From Stercorarius parasiticus (taxonomy: Eukaryota; Chordata; Aves; Charadriiformes; Stercorariidae): 64,000 bases of DNA. The notes below the pieces were generated by a model. It searched no databases and had not been told where the DNA came from. It saw only the letters and a program-made list of their open reading frames with translations. The position numbers and the translations under genes are program-made. The stretch covers positions 1 to 64,000 of the forward strand of contig VWZL01005134.1 of NCBI GenBank assembly GCA_013396915.1, in the 5' to 3' direction. Shown piece by piece: positions 1 through 12,500 of the stretch. How positions within the stretch are numbered: the stretch's first letter is position 1; each line of letters starts with the position of its first letter.

Positions 1-22
1 TATGATTCTATAATTCTATGAC
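1..22 (+). repeat. CR1 LINE 3' tail, cut by the window edge
   Basis: The first bases contain imperfect tandem copies of an 8-mer like ATTCTATG (tatgattctataattctatg). This is the signature 3' terminus of avian CR1 non-LTR retrotransposons, which end in short repeats rather than poly(A). The element would be in plus orientation with its body to the left of the window. Only the tail is visible. Confidence 0.7.
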
Positions 23-3000
23 TCCAAGTGCTGGAAGATTTTTAAATAGAAAATTAATAAAGGAAAAGCAAGATAACGATGTATTATTGTATACTTTATA
101 TGCACATGTATAACGCCTGTGTTATTCTTTAAAAAGGGTCAAATAGCATATGAAGAAAATGAGCAGCTAAAAAGCAAGATCTGGATTCACAACTGATGCA
201 CCAAGACAATTACCTCCCCTCCCCCCAGTTTTATTTGAGAGAAATGATTTAAAATTTCTTGAGTTTTTAATTGTGTTTTCTCAGGCATTTCTAATGGGTC
301 ATATTTCAGCTGCAGCATAGTGTCTCTAGCCTTCTATTTAAGTAATACCTTGTTTTGGTGAAGAGAATAAACATGGCCTGGGAACAGACTGCAACCTCCT
401 CCAGTCAAATTCACAAATGTAATTCTAGGCTTTTATGTCCTGCTGCAGTCTTCTGCTGAAAAACATATATTATTATATATGTGATTATTAAGGTAATCAT
501 AAAACATGACATATTGTTTGACTTTGTTACAATAAACCCCCCCTCTCCGATTGGCAAAAAACATCTTTGTCTACATCACATCTTTGTCAGCTCTCTGACT
601 GGCAAAACACATCTTTGTCATCAGTGGCATACCAGGCTACTTTATCCTGGATTTTACCCATATACTCAGGAATGTTTGACATGACTATAAATAATTCAGT
701 GCTGACACATAGTTTTTCAAAAAGATTTCATCTCGGTTATAATGCAAAATAAAGCCAAGTGCCTGGTAGAGGGGAGACAGTATGAGAACCATGCTCTAAC
801 CATTTTCTTTACCTGAGTGACTAAACAGCGAAGATGGCACTTCTGAGACCATATCTTTGTGGGAAAATGCACCCAGATGAGAAGCTGGAACAGGCAGAGC
901 TGGTGGAAAATCCCCGGCACAGCGCACAGCCCCTGATGGGAGAGCCAGCTCCAAACAGTTAACACATTCCTGGCTCAAAGAGATTTCCTTTCCACAAGTC
1001 CTGGCTTGTGGAGAGCAGGATGATCTGAGACAAAGCGCTTACAGGACACATGTCTCACTGGAATGCATTGCGAAAAACAGGGGTTAAAAAATACAATCTG
1101 TGGTAAGAGGGGTGTGAAGTTTGCCTGCTCTGGGGATACAAGCAACATGTGAAAAAGCCCAAAGAGGTGCACAAGGGGAAGTTTCTTACTCTTGTCGACA
1201 GCATCAGGGCCTCGAGACAAAAGGAATTCAAAAAAGAAAAGGAAATAATCCAGTCTGGCTTCGTCCTTACAGCCTGATAACGGTGAAGACCAAGTCTCAG
1301 CTCAAGGCTTAGGCTTTGGTATTTCTGCTTGTTCCAAGGAAGCTTCCTTGACTTATGACCTCCAGAGCAGGAATCTCCTGCTGAGACCTTGACTGGTAGA
1401 AGAGAGGGGCTAGCTGTCCTTGCCTGATGCCCTTTTCATCATTTCATGCCAGTCCTCAGAGCAGGAGGAGCAGAAAAAGCTGTTAAGGCTAGGACCACGT
1501 ATCCCCAGCCTCCCGTGTGATGTTAAGGCAAAATTCCTGTCAGCCACACAGAAATGCCTCAGTGGCGAAGTGCATTGGTGCATTTACAGCAACATCAACT
1601 TTCATTCTGCAGTTCAAGGAGAAAATGCTGCAGAACAGGACTCCCCTCTTGGCTTTTTCCGCTACCCTTAAGGGCAATTTGGGACAACAAAAGAGAGTGA
1701 CTGTAAGAGTCATTTTTCTGCAAGGACACTGCTCCCTTGCAAACCAGCCTGTAGCACCTGATGGTGCCCAGGGCGGTGCCGTGCACTGACCCTGTGCACA
1801 CATGGCTGGAGGCTGACGTAAAGCACCTCTGTCCTTCCACTCGGCCTTGCGGAGGCACCTAGCACGCGATAGCTGTGCTGCTGCTTGGCCAGTTGCCCAG
1901 GCTGACCCGTAGCCGGACCTGGGGCTGGTACATATTCTTTCCTGCTCGCTCTGATGCCCCGCTGGCTTTCCACTGCCCACGTGCCAGCACGGGGCCCTTC
2001 ATCAGTAGAAAACCTGCTCCCTCGCCTTTTGTCCTAGCCTTGCTCCGAAAAGAGCCCAAGAAGGTGCAGGGTGCTGGTACCCTGCTGCTGCCATGCCCTG
2101 AGAAGGTGCTGGAGGAGCAGCCCCGGGGCTGGAGAAATGCTGTCTGGCACCAGCTCTGGTCCGGTATGCTGACCAAACCAGTTACACCAGCACCGCTGTC
2201 CTCCCAGCCCCCATGCCGAGCTGGCTGGGGACATGAGGAGGCTTACAGGTAGACAGGGGTGGGGATGGGACCTGTGGAGCTGCTACGGCTCCTTCTTGGG
2301 TGCTAGCCAAGAAGGAAAGCCACGTAGCACCTCGACCCACGTGGTTTGGGGCCAGCCATTACAGCCACTTGCTAACATTGCAGGTTAAAGTTGTAGCATA
2401 AGCAGGGCTGTGCTATAAGTACTGCTATGTAGCATAATTAAGCAAGGGGCCACCTAAAGAAACAAATGTGAAGATCTCCATAGAGCCATAGTTATCCCTT
2501 ATACCTCCCATTTTCCAAGATGAATACTGTTTTTTCTCCCTGCTTGTAACAGCCTTTTGACATCTTTCAGCCTTGGAGACCTTTCCAGTAAAATTTCCCA
2601 TGTCTCCCAGTTAATTCCCTTAGAGCTTCTCTAGCATGTACAAAAGCCCCATCCCTTCCTTTCCTTCATATACCTATCCTGTAGGCTGGGATCACACATC
2701 GATCTCATTTTTCCTGTCCATTTCTTTTGCTACCTCCCCGCCCCATCATCTCCTCTCATTTCCCTTTTCTACTGCTCTACTTTTTTCCCAGATCCAGGGA
2801 AGGCCAAACAGAGATTTCTGCTGTGGACTCTGTGGGGCTGCGACAAATGTGCTTCTGGCTGGGAACAAGGTCAAAAGAGAGAGAGAAGACATGAAGCCTG
2901 ACTTACCAGGCTGATGACCAGGGCAAGCTTTTCTGAGGACTGACACCATAGGTGGGTAGAAAGCAAATGGCTTTCAGAGAAAAACAGCCGGTGTTTCACC

Positions 3001-4426
3001 AAAGGTGACATGGATCATGCATGACCAGGCCAGGCCAGGTGTGTGGCTCCAAGCTCTCTCTTACATCCCAGCACTCGTCCACTCCACTGTGAGTCACACA
3101 CCAGCTCCACAGGCTGGACGACATCTGGTTTACAATAAGGAAGGGTCTCCCCCAATCAGTTGTGTTTGTCACTGTTTTTCCTCCTCATCCTTGTGAAAGA
3201 AAATATATCCTCCACTTGTACTTACATGTGATTAGAGCTTGTCTTGGGTGAGAGACTGCTGCTTGGGTCAGAGCTCCTGGGTACATGTAGAGCAGATGTC
3301 TGATATGAAGCGAAAATTTCCAAAATGCCATAATTTCACACCACCAGGTCAAAGCCCTTCTCTTAAAGCCATTTGCTTTCAACTCACCTACGGTGTCAGT
3401 CCTCAGAAGAGCTTTTTCTAGGTGGTGATCCACTTAGGAATTTTCTACAAACATAAAAGTAACATAAGCATTGCTGAATGAACTGACTTTATGCCAGGCA
3501 CACATGCCCACTCAGAACTGGTGTATTAAAGTCACAACCGTGCTTATCACTCCCTCCCCTCCATTTTGACTCAGAAAGAGAAAATTGTCTTCTGGGTATG
3601 AATGACACAAAACGCCAATATCCTTTGCTCATCCTTGCAACACATGTGGCAACACTGCTTTGACAATGCACCTGCCTTGGCCTGCAGCTCACCTAGTATC
3701 GGCTGTTGTGCAAGTGCCTCCTGGAAACCCCACAGCATTTTTCCTGTGAAGCTGGCAGGGGCTGAAATTGGGTCAGGTTCTGAACCTGGATCACTGCCTT
3801 GGTGGGCATGGTGTGAGCAGCTGCCCGAGCCAGCACAGCTCCGATGCTTGCCCTTTCCTTCCCACGCACCACTGATCTGTTCTGCTGAAGCGGTCATCCC
3901 AGCTCTCCGGGCAAGGGCCCCAGGTGGCCAGGTGTGTAGTGGAACATCTCAGTAGGGACATCTCTGTTCCAGTGAGCTTCTGCTTGATGCGATTTGGGTT
4001 ACAGTGGGACCAGAGCTAAAGCCCTGTGCTCTACCTGGGACCTTCACCCAGCCGTTGCAGCCCACATTGCCGGCGTGCCTGGGACAGCCCTGGATGCTCG
4101 CGAGACAGACCGTGCAAACATTGCAGACAAAAACGTGCTCCAAGCCATAACTTGTTGCAACATTTTCAGGGTTATAACGTAAATCCATGGGTGTGCATTG
4201 TGAAAACTGGGCAACAGAAGAGGGGAGAAATCAAACTGCATGTGAGTGCCTGGGTGGCTCCTGTGTGCTGTAATAGCCTCTTCACCTCCCTGCACTACTC
4301 CCACTGACCTTGACTTCAGCAAGGTGGCTGCCAGCTTAAATCAAGCACAGACTAGCAGTGCTTAGCTGTCAAATTCCAGTCAGTGACCTCTGGCAGGCTG
4401 AGCAAAATGAGTTTTAGGCCTCCGTG

Positions 4427-4488
4427 GTTCACATCTCACTTGCAATGGGCCTGAATTAGATGTTCAGTTATGGGGCTGAGATGTGAAC
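4427..4488. repeat. 12-bp perfect inverted repeat
   Basis: The arm gttcacatctca (4427-4438) is matched by its exact reverse complement tgagatgtgaac (4477-4488), leaving a 38-base loop. No terminal duplication or known transposon end is visible. A chance palindrome is the default reading. Confidence 0.6.
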
Positions 4489-6079
4489 AGGCAACTGAAA
4501 TTGCTCTAACCTGAGACAAAAAGCAAGGACTTGGGAGGCTTTGGCATAGCTGCTTGCCTTGCCGCAAACCTGTCACTTAACCATGCCCAAGTCACCTAGC
4601 TTTTAGTCCCCCACCTTGCTTCCCTGAAATTGGTGTAAGTGCTGTTTCAGCCAGGTACTAGGGGCTGGCACTCTGAGGCCTGTATGAAGTTTGGCCATTA
4701 TAGGTGACAGGCGCCCCAGAAGGGTCCACAAGAAAGAACTGGCTAGCCCTGACACCCACCCCTTTCTTGCAGGACATCACCTGCACTCTCAGGGGCACAA
4801 GGTCACAGTCCACTTAGAGCAAATGCAGGACAGCCCTGCCTGTTCCTCATACCTCTGTGTGTAAGACAAGGCTTCAGGCTCCAGGGCTATGAACGAGTTA
4901 CCCTCATCAATGCAAAATTCACTTTAAAAGGAGAAGCAGCAGGTTTTTTCTCACCTCCTCCCTCCCCATAAGTGCATGTACCTTTCAGGTAACAGGCCAT
5001 ACCCAAGGATTCCTCAAGAAGTTAACACAGGAAATCTTGGATTAGAGAAGGCTGCTGTTGTTAGGACAACATGTATCAGAAATGCTTCCGTTGCTGCATA
5101 CTCCCTGCCTGGTCCCAACCACACTCCTTATGCTTCACGGCCTGTCTCCCACTTGACAGGCTGCAAATGAGGTCAAAAGCTCTGGAAATGGTTTACGGCA
5201 CTTTTTTCTGTATATAATAAAAAGCCCCAGATGAAAGCATTTCTCAAGTCAGCACTATATGACCAAAGATGCCTAAACTGCAGCGCTGAATTAAAGGTGG
5301 TGTTGATCAAACTGCTGCAGTTGACTGACTATGCACGGACAAACCAGGCCAGCCAAGTCTGTGAGGCAGCCATTCATCTCTGGAAGGACTGAGATGCCCT
5401 CCTCTCACATACCTGAACAGCAGATTCAGTTAATGATAACTCACGACTTACATCTGCACGGTGAGTCCATTCCATAGCAGCTTTCTAGCTGCAAATAGCA
5501 CAGCTACTCGTCTGGCCCTGTACTGCTGTCTGGCAAAGAAGGAGGCTGTATATAACCTATCAGATATGCAACCAGAGGGCACGGAAGAATTGAGAACTAA
5601 GTCATAATATCTGGGACTTGACAAGGGTTCAAGGCTAACACACTGCACAGAAAATTAAATCCATGCGATTAGAACTAGTACACAAAACATCCAGTCCTCA
5701 CTATTAAACATCTCACTGAAGACATGGACGGTAGCACAGATTTTTCTAGCACTGTGGGGGCCTTTCCTGCTTCAGATATAAGATTGCCACCTGCTGACCA
5801 ATCGTCCCTACTTTGGGCAATACCCTAAGACTCTCCATTGCCCTCCCATTATCAGCAAGACTCCACTTTTTTAGTTTGTGATATCTGATCAGATTGCAAC
5901 CAGAGGTCATATAACTGTACAGACCATTAAGCACCAGTTCACTTGGGCAGAATCAAATGGCTCCATTACACTGCAGTCCCATTACTCACACAGCTCACCT
6001 TAAGCACTGGGATATCTTCTGAGCAAGGCTGTGAAGGCAATAAAAATGCAATCTGCCCAAGACATGGTTCTTGCTGGGG

Positions 6080-6120
6080 AGATCTGGATGTGGAAAGTAT
6101 TTCCAGATACTTCCAGATCT
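6080..6120. repeat. Nested palindrome
   Basis: The 9-bp arms agatctgga (6080-6088) and tccagatct (6112-6120) are perfect inverted repeats. Inside them lies a second inverted repeat, ggaaa-gta-tttcc (6092-6104). The right half also contains a short direct repeat of ttccagat. The stretch could fold as a hairpin; no function is evident. Confidence 0.6.
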
Positions 6121-7806
6121 GTGCTGCTTAATGTACAATGGGAACACATTGCCAGCAGTTAGATTTACATATCTGGTATTTGAATATTTGGAGACATGTT
6201 CTTGGTTTGTGGTATCCTGCCTCTACCTGCCAAATGCAGATCGTAGGCTTTTAAATGACTTCTCATCCAAACACGTGTGGAAAAGTATCCCTGCTGGAAA
6301 CTTCTCACTGTAGCACAGTTATGTTTGTGCTGGAAAACCCAGCTATCACCACCCAATAAACCAGAGAGTGATCTTGGAGGGATTCTTCTCAGCAAATGTC
6401 CAAAAATAGCAGATCTTGCAAGAGGGTAGAAGGTCACGTAACACCCATGCTACAATGCTCTTCTGAGTCCCGTTTGTTACCTATGACAAGCCAGCCGCTC
6501 CTTTTTTGCTGCTTCCTAGGCAGTTTCTAATTCACGTAGTCTTTCTTTAGCTGCTATTTTGCTGAGTATCTCACGTATTTTTTTGAGGCCCAGTTTCCCT
6601 TCACATAGCTGGGGTAGCCCCATTGGGCTAAAATATGTGCATTTCCAAGTTTTCTCTTTCGTTTCAGTCACAGCTTCTGCTTCTGACTCAGACTGGTGTT
6701 TCTGATAGGATCCCAGGCAGGGAGGAAATAAGAATAAATAGCATCACGCCCTCCTCACGTGGGTTGTGGTGCAGAGCTGAAAGAGAAGATGAGGAAGGGC
6801 CTGGGCCAGCGAGGGAGGGGGTTCAGCTGAAACTAACCCACGTTTTGAGGATTCCTTCACTTTAATGGGGTGCTGAAGCAGGGGTATTACCAGCCTCTCC
6901 TTCTCTCATACCAGGACTCAAACTGGCTATTACTAGTTCCTAACTATCAGAAGCATGAGCTGTCTGGCTTAACCTCCCAGAGGTGGCGACAAAGCTGCCC
7001 TAAGAGGCAATTAATGCTGTCGGGCAAGATGAGGGCAGGTTAGCGTGGTAAAGGTCACGGACACAGGGCACCCAGCCCTGACCGAGGGTTACGCTGTGTT
7101 TGCTTCTCTCTGGAGAAAGGCATTAAGGAGGAGTCAAGCACAGGCCACTTTGAAAGAATAACGCTTTGAAACAGTGGCAGAAAGCTAAATAGCTTTACTG
7201 GCAAGGAGGGACAGGAGCTTAAGGATTTTGATGATAAACAACTGATCCTCTGAACTGATTCAAAACCTGGTCTGGTGAGAATGGATAGTGACTCAGCCTC
7301 GGAGGACTGATTAGTACTCTGCATGCCAGGATATGCTGGCCTCAATTTGGTTCTTTGGAGATACCTGCATGATGAAGAGCTCCTTATATCTGGCACACAT
7401 TGAGAGTTTCAGGAAGCCACTAGGCTGAAACTGAGTCAGCCGCTTACTATTACAGTCACTACCTTTCAGTCAGAAAGGCCTGATGGTATCCCAACCGTGG
7501 ATTCTTTGGTATCCCAACAGAGGCAAGCTGGGATAAGTAGCCACACACATAGAGTTTTGTGAAGCTCCCCTTAGAAGGGCCCCATGTGCATGCGAATGTC
7601 CTCAAAACGTTATCAAATGCTTTTCTTAGGTGCCTACGACTTAGTTCCTTTGCTCCTCAGGGTGCTGCAGCTTTTAATAAAACACTTTACTGCCTCACTG
7701 GTTGCACAGTTTCAAATCCCATTCTTTGCCTCCACCAAACAAGGTACAGCTACAGGGGCAATGTTGTAAGTAGCAAACCTCAATATTGCATTTGCAGCTC
7801 ATTTTC

Positions 7807-7896
7807 TCAGATAGTAATAATAAGGGCACACCAGTAAAAAGCTGCCTTTGCCTCCATCACTGCATTTACATTAAAGCTTGTGCTGATTGCAGTTGA
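7807..7896 (-). CDS. Possible terminal exon following the 8555-8695 exon
   Basis: On the minus strand a very strong acceptor, a long run of C and T ending in ccaccag, precedes an open stretch of 29 codons and a TGA. The exon starts in phase 0, which fits the phase-0 end of the exon at 8555-8695. The peptide begins STAISTSFNVNAV and ends CALIITI. Strong acceptor look-alikes occur by chance, and I see no polyadenylation signal that settles the matter. If real, it would be the C-terminus of the same protein. Function unknown. Confidence 0.3.
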   Translation of the reverse strand, partial: STAISTSFNVNAVMEAKAAFYWCALIITI

Positions 7897-8554
7897 CTGG
7901 TGGGAGGAGAGGGAGAGAAAAGGTATTTTCCGCATTCCTTATAGCTCTATAATTTCCTAGTACGAGATAAGGCTAGGTGGTGTCATTGATCTCTGTAATG
8001 CAGGACATCCCAGGGCAGATAGGAGGTAGGTAGAGGCAGGCTGCCCATTCTGGGCGAGGGACAGAGCCTCGCAGAAGAAAGTAGAGCAACAGCTCACACA
8101 TAGGACCGAACCCACACCAGGAGATTGCTCTCCTCTTTTCAGCAGAGCTACTACAGTGGAAATGAGCTCCAGTATGAGGCAGGCAGGAACAGCTGTTTTT
8201 AACAGTGTGTGTTCATTAATGTCTTTTCAATTGAAAGGACAAAATAAACTGTTGGAAGGAAATAAAGTCCCAGCTACTTTCTCTAAGAATTCAGAGACCT
8301 CCTGGTCAACATCTTGAGTCCACCAAGAAAGACCTGCCAAGAAACTGACTAAGTGTTTGTGACAGTTCTAAAGATAGAAAATATTTTTCAGAAACCTAAA
8401 CATTTTCAAACTTTCCCTATATGCTCTAATGTGACAAAATAAGAGGAAATTTCTCCTTGCTTCCAGATGACAATTCTCTGTCTCAAAAGGGGAATGAAAC
8501 AAGGAGAGGAACATGAAATACAGTACATTGGGAAACATTGAATGTAATATTTAC

Positions 8555-8695
8555 CTGTCTTTTTTCTTTCGATACTCTTTGCCACTTAGGCCTCTCTCTG
8601 CTGGTTAGCTTTCTGACTAAGTTCATGCATAGGAGAACTTGATTCTTGATTTGGGAGCCACAACTGTAGCATATTCTAGTTTTGCCAAGGCCCGC
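8555..8695 (-). CDS. Isolated coding exon with a CYSCG motif
   Basis: On the minus strand the acceptor is excellent (cttttctttttccccag) and the donor is CAG|gtaaat. The 141 bases between them are open in phase 0 at both ends, giving 47 codons. The peptide starts AGLGKTRICYSCGSQIKNQ, continues with a basic segment containing RKLTSRERPKWQRV, and ends KEKRQ. The C-x2-C pair resembles half of a zinc-binding knuckle, but no second pair is visible in this exon. I do not recognise the protein. Possible neighbours are 7807-7896 downstream, in matching phase, and the GC-rich patch near 9.4-9.6 kb upstream. The gene of exons A-J ends in a stop at 51281, so this is probably a separate gene on the same strand. 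Confidence 0.5.
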
Positions 8696-9359
8696 CTGGG
8701 GAAAAAGAAAAGGAACAGCGTGTTATTTTACACCTTCGCCTTATTTTTCTTGGGCTTTTACTATCTCAGCCTGTTGCACCTCACAGTTTGAATAACACTG
8801 ATTGGCAGTGCAGTGCAGCCGTGGGCCAGGCACGTGCTCTCGAAGGGATTTTCCCTCTGCACTTATGTGGGCATCTGGGTGCCTCTTGGTTTACATAACT
8901 CTGAGAAACATCTGGGGCTTAAAATTCCTAGTACCTCAATTTGTTATGGAAATAAAACACACGCTTGTTGGATAAGGATGCTGTTTGCAGCTTACACCAC
9001 TTGTTGAGTCAGAGGGAGGAGGAAGAGAGGAGAGGCTGGGTTAACGTGTGCAGTTCTCTGTCCCAATTCTTTTGATAATGGTCCCGGGCAGCTGATTGCG
9101 CCCTTCCTGAAGTACACAGAAAACGCCAGGAGACTGCTTTCTGCCAGCCCAGACGAGGTTCTCTGCACAGCTGTGTGCAGAGGAGGGCACATTTCCGAGA
9201 AGTATTTTTAGTGCTGGGGAGCTGAGAGACCTGGAGAGGGAAGGCACCTCTTCAGAAGCTGAGCTGGGCAAGTGCGGGACATCCATCCACACTGTCCCTC
9301 TGCCAAAGCGCTCCTGATCTGGAAGGAAACTGCCTTCTTGCAGAGGTGAGCAAGCTGCT

Positions 9360-9570
9360 CGCCCACCTTCCCAGGCTCCCCCTTCCCCGATGCCTCTCCA
9401 CACCGCTGCAAAGCACCCTGCCAGTTTTTTGAGCCACACATACCTGTCTGGCAGGAACCCAACAGCCCAGCTAAGCAGGAGGTGCCCCCGCAGCCGCGGG
9501 CGGCCACCCTCGCTGCCCCCCAGCCAGCCTGTGCAGGGCTCGCACCAGAAACCCAGCTCTGGGTCACTGA
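9360..9570 (-). promoter_or_regulatory. GC-rich, CpG-containing patch; possible promoter or first exon
   Basis: This is the most CpG-rich short segment I noticed, including a run around cagccgcgggcggcc. On the minus strand a strong donor (GACAG|gtatgtg, exon side ending at 9444) lies inside it. It is 750 bases upstream of the exon at 8555-8695. That is compatible with a 5' exon and promoter of a minus-strand gene. In the phase needed to join exon 8555-8695 directly there is an in-frame TAG 10 codons before the donor, so any exon here would be untranslated or joined through another exon. A 178-codon ORF overlaps the patch but looks like chance in GC-rich DNA. Confidence 0.25.
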
Positions 9571-12500
9571 GTAGCAACCACCCCTCCCAGGAAGACAGTT
9601 AATTTTTTTTAATACTGTTTCTATTGTTCAGGAGATTAAGGGCATAGTTGAGGCTTGTGGCTCTTTTCCTCTGGGATCTAACTAGGGAGGAGGAAATATG
9701 AATCCTTATATTTATTAACTCTTCCAAATCCAAAATAAGACGTAAGAAGGGCCCCAGCAGTGCAGGGCAAAGGCTTATCTAGCCATTGCCCTGGCTCTAA
9801 CAGTGGCTGCTACCACGTGTCCAGGAAGATGGTATGACATAGGAAAATACACACTGATAATTGCTGAAGGCACCCAGTCAGCCTCCAGCACTACTCTGTG
9901 CCAGTGGCAGTGCGCCAGTAATTGGATGATAAATGTTACAAAAAATCTGCATACTTTTATACAGGAAAGTTTTGCACTATTTTCCTTAAAGGTGCAGTTC
10001 CTGGTATCAAGGGGTTGTATAGGTGCTTTGATCACAGGGAAACGGCATTCAAGCTGTCATGGCTGCATAGAAAAGCCTGAAAACAGAACTTCTCTGTACA
10101 TCAATGGCACCCATATCCAGAGGGCACAAAAAAGGATTTTTTTTTCCATTTATTTAATAATCCTTTGATTTCTACATTTCTAAGGCCTCTTACTTGATGA
10201 CTAAACAACTGAGATTAGTAGCAGTGCACAGAAATACTTTTTCTTTGCACAATGATAAGCATTTTTCTTGACATTCAAGGCCCCTTGGCTCTTCTTTTCA
10301 CAGACAGCAAGTACATGGCACTCCCACAACCTCTGCTGAGCCCTCTGCCTACCTTATGAGCAAGTTTGGAAACACTCATATTCCAAAGCAGGTCCAGGAA
10401 AAAAATAAATTAAAAAAAAAAGCTTTGTGGCCACCTACAGATGTATATAAACCCAGCTAGAAGAAATATTGCTGACATGCTGTGCAGTAGATTCCTCTTT
10501 CATGGCCACCAGTACACCTTAGCTAGCCAACTCACTATTTACTAAACAAGGTTAGATATAAAATGCAAAATCTGTACAGAGAAGACTGCAATAAACTAGA
10601 TTTCTCATGCACCTTGAACCATCTTATCTGTCCCAACTCCGGTAAGGGCTGCTAACATTGTAAATCTTTTAATTAATACAAATGAACGTTTAGGAAGAAC
10701 CAGCTGGATAAAGAAAAGTTTCCTTTGTGTCCCCTTGCAAATCACACCGACATGTAGTGTTTGATCTTGTTCTACTAGCTGGTTTAGGGTACTTTGTCCC
10801 ATGAGAATACAAACGGAGCTTCTGATCACAGGACATAGGCTATGCTTTTAAGATCACAGACTATGAAACCGCAAGGCACAGAGAGATATTTTACAGGACA
10901 TTAGTACTACTAATTACTTTTCTTCTCCTGTAGCCTTTGATTTACCTGAGGGTTTTTTTTAAAAGGGAGGGAGTAAATCACAAGGATACATTTAGGAGTG
11001 CTCTGCAGTAACCTTGGACAGAGAACACATGCTAATGCACCAGCGAGATTCACTGATACTCAGTTGAGAGTAGCCGCGTACATTATTTCCCATTTTGCCA
11101 TTTCTGAATGATGCAGTTACTCCCCTGCCCGCTCTCAGATCCCAGGACATACCGGTTTTCAGACGCCTGAATATAATCACACATTTTTCTCAGGGTGGGC
11201 TTTTGTGTATTTTAAAATGCGTCTGGTTGGACCAGCATCAATCAAAAGCTCTTAGTTCTTTCAGTAGATTTCTAGCTGGGTGCCTTTCTCTGTGACTCGG
11301 CTGTTGGAAGCCAAGTGATCCCTGGAACTCAGAAATACTAGGGAACATGAGCGGGACAAAGAATTTTCTAATCTTAAAATCATTACATTCGGGATTCATT
11401 AATGCCTGAAATTTATACTGGCCTGTATTTAAATATTAAAGCCTTAACTATGACCTTTTCCAACACATGGCCAAAGTGAATGAGATTCTCCGCCCCCCGT
11501 GAAAAAGATGTGACATAAAACTTGAATGTTACTTAGCTTAATTAACCTGAGTACCAAGCTTTTTCCTTTCTAATTACATTGTCCAACTCTGGTTTTGCAA
11601 ACTGCTGTTTAGATAAACCAACTTATATGCATACGTGTGCAGTGTCAAGAACTAGAAAACGAATTAAAATTCTTCTTTCTTTAAATTGTAGAAATGAGCT
11701 TTTACTATTTTTTTCTAGAAATCTTGTAAAAAAAAATCTCGCATTGAAGAAACGGCAAGAACATGTCTTCAAATAAATGCATTTATAATGAGAAATTATT
11801 TTTGAGCATAAATACTCAAAAAATCTGCAAGTATTCTTTGTGCGAATGTGATACACGGGCAAATGAAAGAACACCTATTTGTGTTATCTCCATAACCTTA
11901 ATTTAAGTAACAGTATTCTCCCTTAATAATATAGGAAGAGATTGGAAAGGAAGAGGTTAAACTTTTAATTGGTTGTTTACTGTTTCAGTTCCAGGCAGCA
12001 TTTATTTGTCTGCTCAACACTGGGATGGCTCAGGAATAATAGTGGGTGTACTGACTGTAAATAAGCTGCAAGTTACAAGCCTATGAACAAGCCACGATCT
12101 GATGTAATAAATCACAAGTCAGACGCTCTTGTGGTTCGTGACATCACGGGCACTCAAAGAGCTATTTATAAGCTCTACCGTGCACTCTCAAGAGTATTGC
12201 CAGTTCAGAAATGCCTGCAAATTAAAATGTTTAGGATTCTTTTCTTATGGTCTTTCTTAGATAGGGTGACCTATTTGCATCAAATTCAAACCAATACAAA
12301 GACAGGATTGCTTGGGGCCACAGGTCAGGCAGGGCCAGGCACTTGCATTGGAGGGGACCTAGCTTAGTTGAGTACACAGGAGACGTGCCGCTGAGCTGAC
12401 TATCACTGTTGCTCTTTCAACAGTAGTTTTTCTTCCAGCTCCACGAAGGTGACACTGCAAAAAATACTTGAAGAGTGCAACGAGGAAAACACAAAGAGGG

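Larger units (their letters stand above)
60..7800. other. Non-coding stretch, no supported gene
   Basis: I found no convincing exon here. A local repeat of 'catctttgtc' occurs three times near 564-618. A GC-richer segment lies near 1700-2250 with overlapping chance ORFs on both strands. Two inverted repeats are listed separately. A strong minus-strand acceptor-like site lies near 2862, but no good donor follows it. Nothing else stands out. Confidence 0.5.

Noticed and set aside
1540..2252. Several overlapping ORFs of 87-146 codons
   Set aside because: They occur on both strands in a GC-richer patch and show no conserved motif, no splice partners and no codon pattern suggesting selection.
9041..9577. 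178-codon minus-strand ORF
   Set aside because: It lies in GC-rich DNA, overlaps other long frames on both strands, and has low-complexity Gly/Trp/Ser-rich text with no domain. It is best read as chance, although part may be an untranslated exon.
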